Shown here piece by piece: positions 16,012 through 26,000 of a DNA stretch of 42,150 nucleotides (positions are counted from its first letter, which is position 1; the number at the start of each line of letters is the position of its first letter). This stretch comes from Deltaproteobacteria bacterium (lineage in GTDB: Bacteria; Myxococcota_A; Polyangia; DRWM01; JAAZOP01). Below the pieces are notes generated by a model. It made no database searches. It was not told the DNA's origin and saw only the letters and a program-made list of their open reading frames with translations. The stretch is taken from NCBI GenBank assembly GCA_016218765.1, contig JACRCZ010000112.1, forward strand, positions 1 through 42,150. The letters are read 5' to 3'. Position numbers and translations under genes: made by a program.

Positions 16012-16482
16012 GTGTCCGAGCGTCTTCCGAACCTGCCCGGGACCCACGCGCGCGGCGCGCTGCTCGCCGTGGCACTTGGCCTCGCCCTTCCCGGCTGCGG
16101 GACCGTGCGCCCCGGCGAGGACATCCCCGCCCCGCCCGACGACGTCGCCGAGGTCGTGGTCCCGGACGCGGAGGCGGGCGAGGGCGACGGGGACGCCGCG
16201 GCGGAGGCGGAAGCCGAGGACGCCGCCGCCGAGGAGGGCGCGGTCGACGTGCCGCCCGATTCGTGCGTCCCCGACGAGTGCACGTGCGTCTGCGCCGCGA
16301 GCGGCCTCAGCACGGGGGCCTGCTGCGAGAGTCCGTGGATCGGCTCGATCTACTACTGGTACCCGGTCGGTCCCGACGGGTGCCCGCGGTGCGAGTGCGG
16401 GATGCACCGCGAGCGCGAGTGCGTCGAGGGCTGCGTTCAGGTCGGACCGCGCGGCGGGCCCGTGTGCGTCGAAGACCTCTAG
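16012..16482 (+). CDS. Small Cys-rich lipoprotein with acidic linker
   Basis: A 156-residue predicted lipoprotein, GTG start. Hydrophobic signal with lipobox LPGC (Cys29), then about 55 residues made almost only of Ala, Glu, Asp, Pro and Val. The C-terminal domain (residues 84-156) has a dozen or so cysteines in a dense pattern (CVPDECTCVCA, ACCES, CPRCECG), suggesting a disulfide-bonded knot outside the cytoplasm. No known family was recognised. Its TAG stop overlaps the stop of the convergent acyltransferase gene inside the palindrome CTAG (16479-16482). No clear Shine-Dalgarno marks the GTG, but it gives the only sensible signal peptide. Confidence 0.7.
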   Translation: MSERLPNLPGTHARGALLAVALGLALPGCGTVRPGEDIPAPPDDVAEVVVPDAEAGEGDGDAAAEAEAEDAAAEEGAVDVPPDSCVPDECTCVCAASGLSTGACCESPWIGSIYYWYPVGPDGCPRCECGMHRERECVEGCVQVGPRGGPVCVEDL

Positions 16483-17336
16483 GCCGGGTCGTCGAGGCGC
16501 TCGGGCTCCTCCAGGAGGCGGGTCATGCCGGCGGCGAGCTGGGCGGCCTGGGCGCCGTCGAGCACGCGGTGGTCCATCGTGGCGGTGAGGGTGCACATCG
16601 GCCGCACGACGATCTGCCCGTCGCGCACCACCGGGCGATCCTCGATCTGGCCGACGACGACGATGATCGGCACGCGGGAGAACGTCACCAGCGGCACGAA
16701 GGCCGACTTGATGCCCATCATGCCGATCGAGGTCACCATCGCGCCGCCGAACGGGTCGCGCGGCGTCGTCGGCACGCGCAGGTTGAGCGTGTACTGGAGC
16801 CAGCCGACGACGCGCAGCATCCAGCGCGTGAGGAATCCGGGCAGGCGCAGCAGCAGCGAGCGCGTGCGGGCCATCTCGCCGTCGCTCTGCGAGCGTACGG
16901 CGGCGGCGCGCTCGCGCAGCTCCTTCGCGATGGCCTCGACGCGCTTGGTGTCCGCCTGTCGGACGGTGGCTCCCGAGAGATCGACGCGTCCCGGCTCGCT
17001 CTCGCTGGGCATGGCGACCTGGTGGAACACGTCGACGTCGTCGCGCAGCCAGATCTTCCGGCGCCGGACCAGGACGTTGCAGTCCGGATGCCGCCGCAGG
17101 AGGAGGGCGAGAGCCCGGCTCACGGCGTGGGTCATCGTGCACTTGACGCCGCTTTCGGTGCTCCGCCGCTCGAGGAATTGTTGCAGGCGGGCGGTGTCGA
17201 TCTCGAGCGTGCCGTGGATCGTGGGATTGTCGGGCGTGCGCCAGGTCTGGAGCGAGATCTTCCGCCACGCCGTCGGCCGCTTGAGCCACCGCCCCCGTAC
17301 GTTCATGGGATCGGTCCCTACCACCGGGACCCCCAT
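16479..17336 (-). CDS. Stand-alone 2-oxoacid dehydrogenase-type (E2) acyltransferase domain
   Basis: A 285-residue protein with the catalytic fold of dihydrolipoamide acyltransferases and chloramphenicol acetyltransferase. The active-site signature DHRVLDG gives His256 and Asp260. There is no lipoyl domain and no peripheral subunit-binding domain, and no E1 or E3 gene is nearby, so it is not a normal E2 subunit. Such free catalytic domains are widespread, and their acyl donor and acceptor are unknown. A hydrophobic stretch at about 160-182 is longer than usual and may be a surface or membrane-associating helix. ATG at 17336 or at 17306 (MNVRG) could be the start; neither has a strong Shine-Dalgarno. 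Confidence 0.75.
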   Translation of the reverse strand: MGVPVVGTDPMNVRGRWLKRPTAWRKISLQTWRTPDNPTIHGTLEIDTARLQQFLERRSTESGVKCTMTHAVSRALALLLRRHPDCNVLVRRRKIWLRDDVDVFHQVAMPSESEPGRVDLSGATVRQADTKRVEAIAKELRERAAAVRSQSDGEMARTRSLLLRLPGFLTRWMLRVVGWLQYTLNLRVPTTPRDPFGGAMVTSIGMMGIKSAFVPLVTFSRVPIIVVVGQIEDRPVVRDGQIVVRPMCTLTATMDHRVLDGAQAAQLAAGMTRLLEEPERLDDPA

Positions 17337-17357
17337 GGCGGCAAGCGGGCGGTCCGG

Positions 17358-19814
17358 TCAGAACACGCCGTAGACCGAGACGTGCACGTCCGCCTGGCCG
17401 GTATCCGCCGCGGCGTCGGTGGCCACGAGGCGGATGGTCCAGTACGACTCGTAGATGTCGTACTGGTCGAGGCGCACGGTGAGGCAGCCCATGCCGGACG
17501 GGGAGCCGAAGTCGACGAACGCGCCGCCGTCGGCCGACCCGGACCAGGCCAGCCGTTCCGCCGCGAGCTCGCCGTCCTCGGGGTCGATCCCGCGACCGCA
17601 GAGCGCGACGTTCGCGTAGTAGCGGCCGGCGGCGGCGTCCCACTGATCGCCGATGAACCGCGTGCCCTCGGCCGGGCTGGTGATCACCGCCGTGGGCGGC
17701 ACGTTGCCGGGCGGGTCCGCGACGACCTGGATCGCGACCGAGTCCGAGGCGGGCAGGTCGCCGTCACTCCCCCGCAGCTCGATCGACCGGGCCCCCAAGG
17801 CCAGCGTGCCGCCGGCGATGAACGCGGCGTTGCCGGTGGCGACGGGCGAGCCGTCGACGAACCACTGGAGCCGTGAGGCCGGCAGGGTGCCGTCGTTCGG
17901 GTCGTAGCCGGTCCCCACGAGGGAGACGGCGGAGCTGGCGTAGGTTTCGGAGCCGTCGGCAGGCTCGAGGATCTCCACCGTCGGCGGGTTGTTGACCACG
18001 ACGACGGAGACCGCGTCGCTCGCGCTGTGTCCGCCGCGATCGGTGGCCGTGGCGGTCACGCGGTGGGTGCCGTAGGAGAGGCTGGTGCGGCCGATTTCGA
18101 TGCCGGTGCCCAGGACGCCGTCGCGGTCGCTGCGCCAGGTCACCGTCGGCTCGCCGTCCTCCAGGTCCTCGGCGTCGGCGCGGAACACGATCGAGGTCGA
18201 GCGGCCCGGGAAGGCGGCACCATCGGCGGGGAGCACGATGCGCACGAACGGGGGCGCGTCGCCCAGGGCGGCGACGACCGCGGCCCGGGCGTTCACCCAG
18301 CGGTCGACGCGGGAGTCGCCGCGCGTGTGGGCGGTGCGGACGAGGATGTCGGCGACCTGTCCGGCGCTGAGCGAGGGGTTGGCGGCCCAGACCAGGGCGG
18401 CGACGCCGGCCGCGAACGGGGAGGCGAAGCTGGTGCCGTGGATGACCTGTGCGGCGTTGGCGGGTGCGGACGGGTCGGGGCCGACCCATTGCGAGTACGG
18501 CGCGAAGAGCGCGACGCCGCCGTGGCCCCAGTTGGAGCCCGGGTCCCACCGCGGGGAGTCCCAGGCGATTCCCCCGACGCAGGTCACGCCGGCATTCTCG
18601 CACGGGGTGTAGAGGGTGTCCTCCCAGCAGAAGATGAAGCAGTCCTGGCTGTCGACGTCCGCGCCGTCGTTGCCCGCGGCCGCGAAGAGCAGGGCCCCGC
18701 TCGCCCGCACCACCGCCGTCGCCGCCTCGAACGGCAGCACCGACCACGAGAAGCCGGCCGGTACCGCTGCGCCGTAGCTCATGTTGATCACCCGGGCGCC
18801 GGCCGCCCGGGCGACGGCGACCGCGGAGATCGACGTGAAGAAATCGTAGAGCGTGAAGACGAGCACGGCGTCGGCGATCGGGCCGGCGGGGCCGGCCGCG
18901 CCGAACCCGTCGTCGGCGAGCGCCATCGCCGAGCTGACCACGTTCGTGCCGTGCCACGGGCACGGTCCGCCGCCGCAGCCGATGAGGTTGCTCGTTCCGA
19001 TCGGGTCGACGAAGGGGACGTTGCTGATCGCCGTCCGGGAGACCGGGAAGTCGCCGTTGGGCACGAAGCCCATGTCCAGCACCGCGAGACGCACGCGGTT
19101 GCCGAGTTTCCCCGCAACCTCGAGCATCCGCCACGCTTCGGCGACGCCGATGTCCTGCGGGCTGTCCGCCGCGTGGCTCGGCCAGACGAACGCGTTGGGG
19201 TCGTACGCCGTGGCGCCCCAGGAGGCGCCCGCCGGCGCTTCCGCCGTCCGCCGCGTCCGAAGATCCGCTCCGCGTCCCACCCAATTCACGCCGATGAGGA
19301 TCCCCGACGCCGCCTCGGCGGCGGCCGCGGCCAGCAGCCTGAGCCCCGACTCGCTCGACACCCGGTGCGCGCCCCGCGCGCCCGCGTCGAGCGCCCGGAC
19401 GTCCTGCGCCAGCCGGTCGGGATCGGCATTCGAGGGATCGATGCGCACGAGGACCTGGCGCGGCAGGCCGCCGCCGCCGAGGCTCGCCGGATCGATCTCC
19501 CCCACGACCTCGCCGTGCCACCGTGCCAGGAGCCCCGAGAGCACGGCACCGTCATCGCTCGAAAGCCACAGCTCGTCGGCAACGAACTCGGCCTGATGGC
19601 CCTTGTCGTCGGCGAGCGCCGCGACGGGCCGCGGCGCGCCGTCCTCGAACCCCGGCAGCTCCGCCACGAGCGGCACCACCGCGGCATCCACGGCGAACGA
19701 CGGCAGCGGGAGGCGTTCCTCCCCGGTGTCCGCTCCTCCGCCGCCCGGGCTGCCGCAGCCCGACAGGATCATCGCTGCGGCCCACGCCGCTCCCCCACGC
19801 ATCTTGCGTCGCAT
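17358..19814 (-). CDS. Subtilisin-family (S8) serine protease lipoprotein with Ig-like C-terminus
   Basis: An 818-residue exported protease. The lipobox LSGC places Cys20 at the mature N-terminus. After a ~200-residue pro-region comes a subtilase domain with the full triad: Asp247 (AVLDMGF), His288 (PWHGTNVVS), Ser462 (GTSFASP), and oxyanion Asn382 (AAGND). Several cysteines (around 390-412 and 280-285) suggest disulfides. From about residue 520 there are three beta-rich Ig/PKD-like modules, marked by repeated openings such as PPTVEILEPADGS and PPTAVITSPAEGT. ATG at 19814 follows AAGGAG at a good distance. It would act on proteins at the outer surface or periplasm. The neighbour downstream on the same strand is the acyltransferase; no operon is evident. 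Confidence 0.9.
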   Translation of the reverse strand: MRRKMRGGAAWAAAMILSGCGSPGGGGADTGEERLPLPSFAVDAAVVPLVAELPGFEDGAPRPVAALADDKGHQAEFVADELWLSSDDGAVLSGLLARWHGEVVGEIDPASLGGGGLPRQVLVRIDPSNADPDRLAQDVRALDAGARGAHRVSSESGLRLLAAAAAEAASGILIGVNWVGRGADLRTRRTAEAPAGASWGATAYDPNAFVWPSHAADSPQDIGVAEAWRMLEVAGKLGNRVRLAVLDMGFVPNGDFPVSRTAISNVPFVDPIGTSNLIGCGGGPCPWHGTNVVSSAMALADDGFGAAGPAGPIADAVLVFTLYDFFTSISAVAVARAAGARVINMSYGAAVPAGFSWSVLPFEAATAVVRASGALLFAAAGNDGADVDSQDCFIFCWEDTLYTPCENAGVTCVGGIAWDSPRWDPGSNWGHGGVALFAPYSQWVGPDPSAPANAAQVIHGTSFASPFAAGVAALVWAANPSLSAGQVADILVRTAHTRGDSRVDRWVNARAAVVAALGDAPPFVRIVLPADGAAFPGRSTSIVFRADAEDLEDGEPTVTWRSDRDGVLGTGIEIGRTSLSYGTHRVTATATDRGGHSASDAVSVVVVNNPPTVEILEPADGSETYASSAVSLVGTGYDPNDGTLPASRLQWFVDGSPVATGNAAFIAGGTLALGARSIELRGSDGDLPASDSVAIQVVADPPGNVPPTAVITSPAEGTRFIGDQWDAAAGRYYANVALCGRGIDPEDGELAAERLAWSGSADGGAFVDFGSPSGMGCLTVRLDQYDIYESYWTIRLVATDAAADTGQADVHVSVYGVF

Positions 19815-20032
19815 GATTCGGCTCCTTCCCGGTGTCGCACAGGCCGGCGCCCGCGGCCACCGGCGGGTACGGCTGCCGGTTCCGTGCCCCGGCCGGCGCG
19901 CGGGCGAAACACCGCGGGCGACGCGGGGTTGGGGGTATCCGAGACACGGCCGCCGGGACGAGACGACGGTCCCGCGGCGAGACGGGCGTCTCAGGTCGAG
20001 GCAGGGTGGTGGACGCCGGGCGGCCCGGCCCG

Positions 20033-23000
20033 TCAGGGCGCCGGACCGAACTCCTCGACCGCGACGTCCTGGAGCGACAGGAGCGCCAGCAGGGCGAACA
20101 TCGACGCGGGGAGGTAGCGGGCGTCGACGGACGCGGCGCCCGTCGTCGGGTCGGTCTCGCGCCAGCGGCGGCCGTCGTGCCACGCCGCCCAGGCATGCGG
20201 CGCCAGCTCCGAGCCCGACAGGACGAGGCCGGAGCGCAGCTCGGCCGGCAGCCCGGCCGCGCGCAGCAAGGCCACGGCCAGCCTGGCATGTTCGGAGCAG
20301 TCCCCGCGGTGCCGGGCGAGGACCGAGGGAGCGTCCAGCTCCTCCGCGGTCAGCTCGTAGGCGACGTTGCGGTGGACCCATTCGACGATGGCCGTCGCGA
20401 CCGCGGCGTCGTCCGCGGCGCCGGCGCGCAGCTCGGCCGCCTTCGCGGCGATTTCCGGCGCCGAGAGGCCCAGCTCCGCGTCGCCGGAGGTCAGCCGCTG
20501 GCGCTCGGACGCGGACAGCGGCTCCTCCTCCGAGGACTCCGGTCGCACGACGATCTCCAGTCGATCGGCGGCGATCGGCCGGGCGGTGGTCCGGCGTGCG
20601 TCGGGGAATGCCCGTGCGGCGACGTCGGCCGCGTCGTCGACGCGCAGGACGTAGCGCACCGCGCCGGCCCGGTCGGCGGCGGTCGCCGCGTGCGGCAGCG
20701 GCAGGGCATTGCGGCCGCTGCCCAGCAGGTTGTCGACGAGCCGGACGTCGAAGGCGACGTCGGCCAGCCGCGGCCGGAACCGCGCGTCCAGCTCCAGCAA
20801 CGCGCCGTCCTCCCGTGTGTGCGCGTCGAACGAGATGTCCCCCATGGATTCCAGGAGGACGGCGAACATCTCGACCGGCAGCCGGCGCTGGTCGTCGGCG
20901 GCGAGCGCCCCGGCGGCGGCGGAGAACGCGGCGCCGACGCGTGCGCCGTCGAGCCGTCCGAAGCCGGTCGCTTCGTACTCCGCCGCTCCGGGCCCGTCGG
21001 TCCGCGCCAGCGCCTCGCGCACCACGAACTCGTCGGCGCCGACGACGAGCGGCGAGCCGTCGCGGGCGAAGCACACGGCCGGAGTGCATTCGAGCTCGCC
21101 GTCCGGCGGCGGCTCGAGGGCGGTACCGGCCAGGGCGGCCTCGAGGTGCTCCGTCAGCCGGAAGGCACCGACCCAGCGTTGCCAGCCGCGGGGCGCATCG
21201 TCCGGGAGCCAGGCGAATGCGCCCGCGCCCGCCGCATCGATCAGCCGTTCGGCGACTTCCAGCGGCCGGTCCTCGGCGGCCTCGTCGAGCTCGCGGCGCG
21301 CGACCCGGCGGTCGGCGTCGTCGAGGCCGAGCGCGAAGGCCGCCGGCGCGTCGGGCGGAAGGAGGGCCGGGAGGGACCCGGCGTCCGCGAGTCCGTCGCC
21401 GGCGGGAATGCGGATCCCCACGACCATTCCCCGGTCGTCGACCGGCGCGTCGGCCTCCAGGTCGCCCACGGACAGCGGGATGAGGTCGTCGCCGCCGCGG
21501 GAGCCGACGCGGGCGAGCTGGAGCGCCGCGCCGGCCGGCGACCAGTCGGCGGCCAGCGCGGCGAACCGCCCGTCCTCCGCCAGCGTCCCGTCCGGCTCTC
21601 CGCCGGACAGGAGCACCGCGCGCGCCGTCTCCAGGTTGCTGAAGACCACCAGGCGGTCGCCCGCGAACAGCACGTACTCGCCCGAAACGGTCGCCGGGCC
21701 GCGCTCGCGGACCCGCACGGTGCCGCAGCGTTCCAGCGTCACGCCGCCCACCTCCGTCGGGGTGCACGCCGATTCGCTCACCGCGAGCCCGCCGTCCTGC
21801 AGCTCCGGCGGCTCCTCCCCCGCCCGCGGCTCGCGCAGGAGCCGCGTCAGCACCATCGGGATCGTGCCGGCGCCGATGGGCAGGATGACGGCGAGCCGAC
21901 CCACGCCGAGCGCCAGGGCGGCGGCGTGGTTCTCCTCCGGCCCGCGTGGTGCGAGCGTCGAGCGGACGCGATCTCGATCGCGCACGCCCACCGTGCAAAC
22001 CCATCCGGACGGCCAGGCGTCGGCCGTCGCGCACTCGGCCGGCTGTGCGAGATCGATGCCTCCGTCGGGCCCGAGGTCGTCCGCTCCGTACTCCTTGGCC
22101 AACAGGGCGAACGCGAGGCGCACCAGCGCGGTGCCCGCGGCGGTCGGGGCCTCCAGGCGTTCGTACAGCGCGAGCATCGTTTCGATGAACAGGTCCGGCT
22201 GCGGGATGCGCACGTACGTCCAGCGCCTGCCCGGAAGCGAGCGCGGCAGGGGCTCGGTCCCCAGGCGCGCGACGATTCCCGGCGCGGCATCGGCCTCGTT
22301 CGCCACGGCTTTCCGGCCCCGCAGCCATTCCACGTTCCGCGCGTCGGCCGCGTCCTCCGGCTCGCCGCGGCCGCGGGCCAGGCGGCGGCGGTCCAGCTCC
22401 GAGTCCACACGCAGGGCGAGCCAGCACGACGGACTGCGCGCCTCGCAGGCGCCGGCGATTCCGGGCAGCCCCGCGATGCGGCGGAGCCGGCGGTCGTCGC
22501 GGCGGTCGAGCACGCCGGCTACCGCTTCGACGAGCGACAGCGTCAGCCAGCGCTCCTCATCCGATGCCGGCGCCGGCAGCCGGTCCAGCCGGTCGCGCAG
22601 CGCCGCGAGATCCCCGGGTTCGAACGGGTCGAGCAGTTCCAGGATCTGACGCGCCTGGACCACGGTCCCTTCCCGGACCGCGCGCCGCAGCTCGTCGCGC
22701 GACAGCAGACCGGGTCGGAAGGCCTCCGCGGCGACGGCGAGCAGGCGTTCTTCCGGACGGTCCGAGGCGAACAGCTCCGCGGCGAGCCGCGATCGCGCGT
22801 CGCCGGGCAGCCCGAGCAGCGTATGCACCATGCCCAGCGGGGGATCCGTCGTCGCCATGTGCTCGCGCCCCGCCAGGGCCGGGCCGCTTCCGCCGCGCAG
22901 CAGCGCGCGCGCGGCTTCCGTCGCACGCTCGTCGTCCGCGGCGGCAAGCCCGGCGCCCAGGTCGCGGGCGCGGGCGTCCAGGTCCCCCAGCGCGGCGACT

Positions 23001-26000
23001 CCGAGCACGGCTCGCTCCGGACCGAGCCCCTCGGCGCAGCGCAGGATCCGCAGGCGGGCGTCGCCGTCGGCCGTGGTGAGGTAGCTGGTCAGGAGCAGGC
23101 CCAGCCGGGCCCGGTCGTCGCTTTGCGCCTCGAGAAGCTCCGCGGCGGGACAGTCCCCGCCGCCGTCGCGGGCGAACGCATCATCGGCCGCCAGTCGGAC
23201 GTCCCACGGCGGCTCCGCGTCGAGCAGATTGCGCAGCGCCATCGTCGCGTGCGCGCCGCGGACGACGTCGAGCGGCCGGAAGGAGCGTTCGACCAGCCGC
23301 AGGAGCGGGGAATTGGCGGCGACGGCGTCCAGCGAGCCGAGCGCGACCAGGGCGTAGATGCGCGAGCCGAGCGGGAGGGTGGTCACGAGCAGCGCCTGGC
23401 CGTCGAGCCGTAGCAGGACGCGGTGCGCGAGTCCGGCGGGCAGCCGGACCGGACCGGACCAGACGCGCGTCAGGCCGCCGGAGGCCCATCGCGGGAAGAC
23501 CTGGTCCACGCACTCCTCGCCGGCGCAGCTCGTCGTCCGGGGCTCGGACGTCGTGAAGAAGCCGAGACCACCGAACCGCGCGCCGAGGCCGCGGGCCAGC
23601 AGCTCGGCGCCGGCCGGCAGCGCCACCTCGGCGCCGAGCGAGACCTGGTTCCAGAACCCCGGCTGCAGCGCGGCCGTCGCTGCATCTGCCTCGGCCGCCG
23701 CCGCGGCGAACGCGTCGGGCGAGGCCAGGACGTCGGGCAGGGGCGCATCGAGCCGCAGGCGCGGGTCGTCCGGGTACCGCTCGCGGGCGCGGGCCGCGAA
23801 TCCGTCCAGCTCGGCCGAGCGTCCGTGGAGGGCGAAGGTGAGTCGCCCGATGGCGAGCAGGGTGGGATGGAGCTCGTCGTCCGGCAGATCCTCCAGGATC
23901 GCGAGGGCGTCGTCGAACCGCGACGCGGAGAAGGCCCGCGAGAGCGCGGCGAAGCGGACCGCGCACGTGTCGGGGTGGGCTTCGGCGAACGCCTCGGCCC
24001 CGGGGCCGGCGAATCCTGCCGACCGCAACGCCTCCCAGTCGGCGACGGCCGCGCGATCCAGCCGGCCGGCGTCGACGTCCGAGAGGGCGCAGTCGGACAC
24101 GTCCTGCACGGTCTGCCCGAGCTCGCGCTCCGCGATGCTCACGCCTTCGCCACCGAGGGACGCGGCCTGGGCCAGATAGATTCCGGCGGCGCGGACGCTC
24201 CCGTCGGCGAGGGCAAAGAGGGCACGGTTGACGAGCGCGCCGAAGGTCGAATCGCCGCCGGCCAGATAGCGCGCGAGCGGGCCGAGCCAACGCGCCTGGC
24301 CCTCGCTCCCCGCGTACAGCTCGTTCGCCGTCAGGCCCGCCGCCTGGGCCACCAGCTCCGCGTACGCCGCGTTCTCGATCCGGCCGCGGTTCTGGAGCAC
24401 GACGGAGTGGTTCCGCGCCGTCGGCGCGAGCAGCGCGGTTGGTGCCGAGGCTTCCAAGTGCGCGAACAGCTCGTCCACGTCGACGCCGTGCGCCGCCGCC
24501 GACACCTCGCCCGCGGTCGCCGTCGCCCAGCCCAGCAGCATCCCGGCCAGCGGGTCGCCCGTGCGCTCGTACAGCGCCCCGCAGCGCTCGAACGTCGCAT
24601 CGATGCGCTCCGCCAGCGCGTGGAGCCGGCACGACAGCCGGGCCGCGTCGTCGTCCGGCGGCAGCGCGTCGGCGGCCGCGAGGACATCGTCGGTCGGCGT
24701 CCGGCCGCCCTCCATCGCCTGCACGACCGCCCAGGCCAGCTCGTCGTCCACGCGATCCCGGACGGGCGCCACCAGCACCGCCGCGTGGTCCGCCGACAGC
24801 GGCTCCCGCGGACCCGCGCGCGGATCCACGAGCCCGGCGGCGCGCGCCTCGGCTGCGGCGTCGCCGGCGAGGATCGCAAGGGTGGCGACCGAGCCGGGAT
24901 CCGCGCCCCGCTCGAGGAGGGCGAGCAGGTGGGGAGCCGCCCGGCGTGCCAGCTCCACCGCCTGTCCCGCATCGTCCGCGGCGAGGACCTGGCGGACCGC
25001 CGCGTCCGCGACCCACGCCGCTCCCGCGCCGATGCCGTCGGCGAGCCGCGCGGTCGCCGCGGGAGGAAGGTCGAGCCGCGAGAGCGGCTCGTACTGGACC
25101 GCGGCGCGCAGCTCGGCGACGCGGTCGAGCGTCCCGTCCCCGACAAGGTCGACCAGCGAGCGGCCGACGTCCCCGCCGATGGTCGCGGCCAGCAGCGCCG
25201 CGGCACGCGCCGGGTCGGCGTCCTCGTCCGCGGCGACGAGGAGGCCGGCGGCCCGATCGGCCCTGAGGTCGCCGAGCACGACGCGACGCTCGGCGGCGTC
25301 GGTCGGCGACACCGACAGCAGCCAGGCGCCGAGTCCGTCCGGCTGCGCGCGGGCGGCGATGGCCCGGGCTTCGGCCAGCGCGTCTTCGTCTCCCGCGGTG
25401 CGGGCGAGCAGGCCGGCGTGGGTCGCGAGAAGCGCGGCCTCCTCGCCGGTGAACTCGCGCGCCAGCTCGAGGAGCTGCGGGACGGCGGGTGACGGGTCCT
25501 CGCGGCCCAGGGTCCGGGCGACGGCGGCCAGCCACGCCAGTCGGCCCGGTCCCGGCGTGGCGGGCTCCCGCGCCCAGGTACCCGCGCCGGCGCCGCCCGA
25601 CGCGAAGCCCCCGATCAGGTCCGCCTGCCCGGCCGCTTCGGGTTCGACGTCGATCCCGGACGCGGCGTCGGCGAGCCAGGCTCCGTAGACCACCCGCTCG
25701 ATCGGCGACAGGAGGTCGCCGTCCGCGGCCAGCAGCTCGCGGGCCCGGTCGGTGTCGCCGGCAGAGAGGGCGAGGCGGATCCGCGCGGCGGCGACCGGCC
25801 CGGTGCTGCCGAGCCGCGTGGCGGCGACGCGCTCGAGCCACTCCCGCGCGGCCGGCAGGTCGTCGTCCTCCACCCAGCCGACGGCCGAGGCCGCGTCGTA
25901 GGCGGACAGCTCGGCGATCGGCAGCCGCTCGAGCTGTGCGGCGAATCCTGTCTCCTCGTCGGTGATCAACTCGCCTTCCATGGCCGCCCACCAGGCGTCT

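Noticed and set aside
19832..23413. 1193-residue plus-strand open frame opposite the giant lipoprotein
   Set aside because: Arg/Gly/Ala-rich with no motif; it lies antisense to the frame with a signal peptide and a transglutaminase triad. The very high GC content suppresses stops in this frame.
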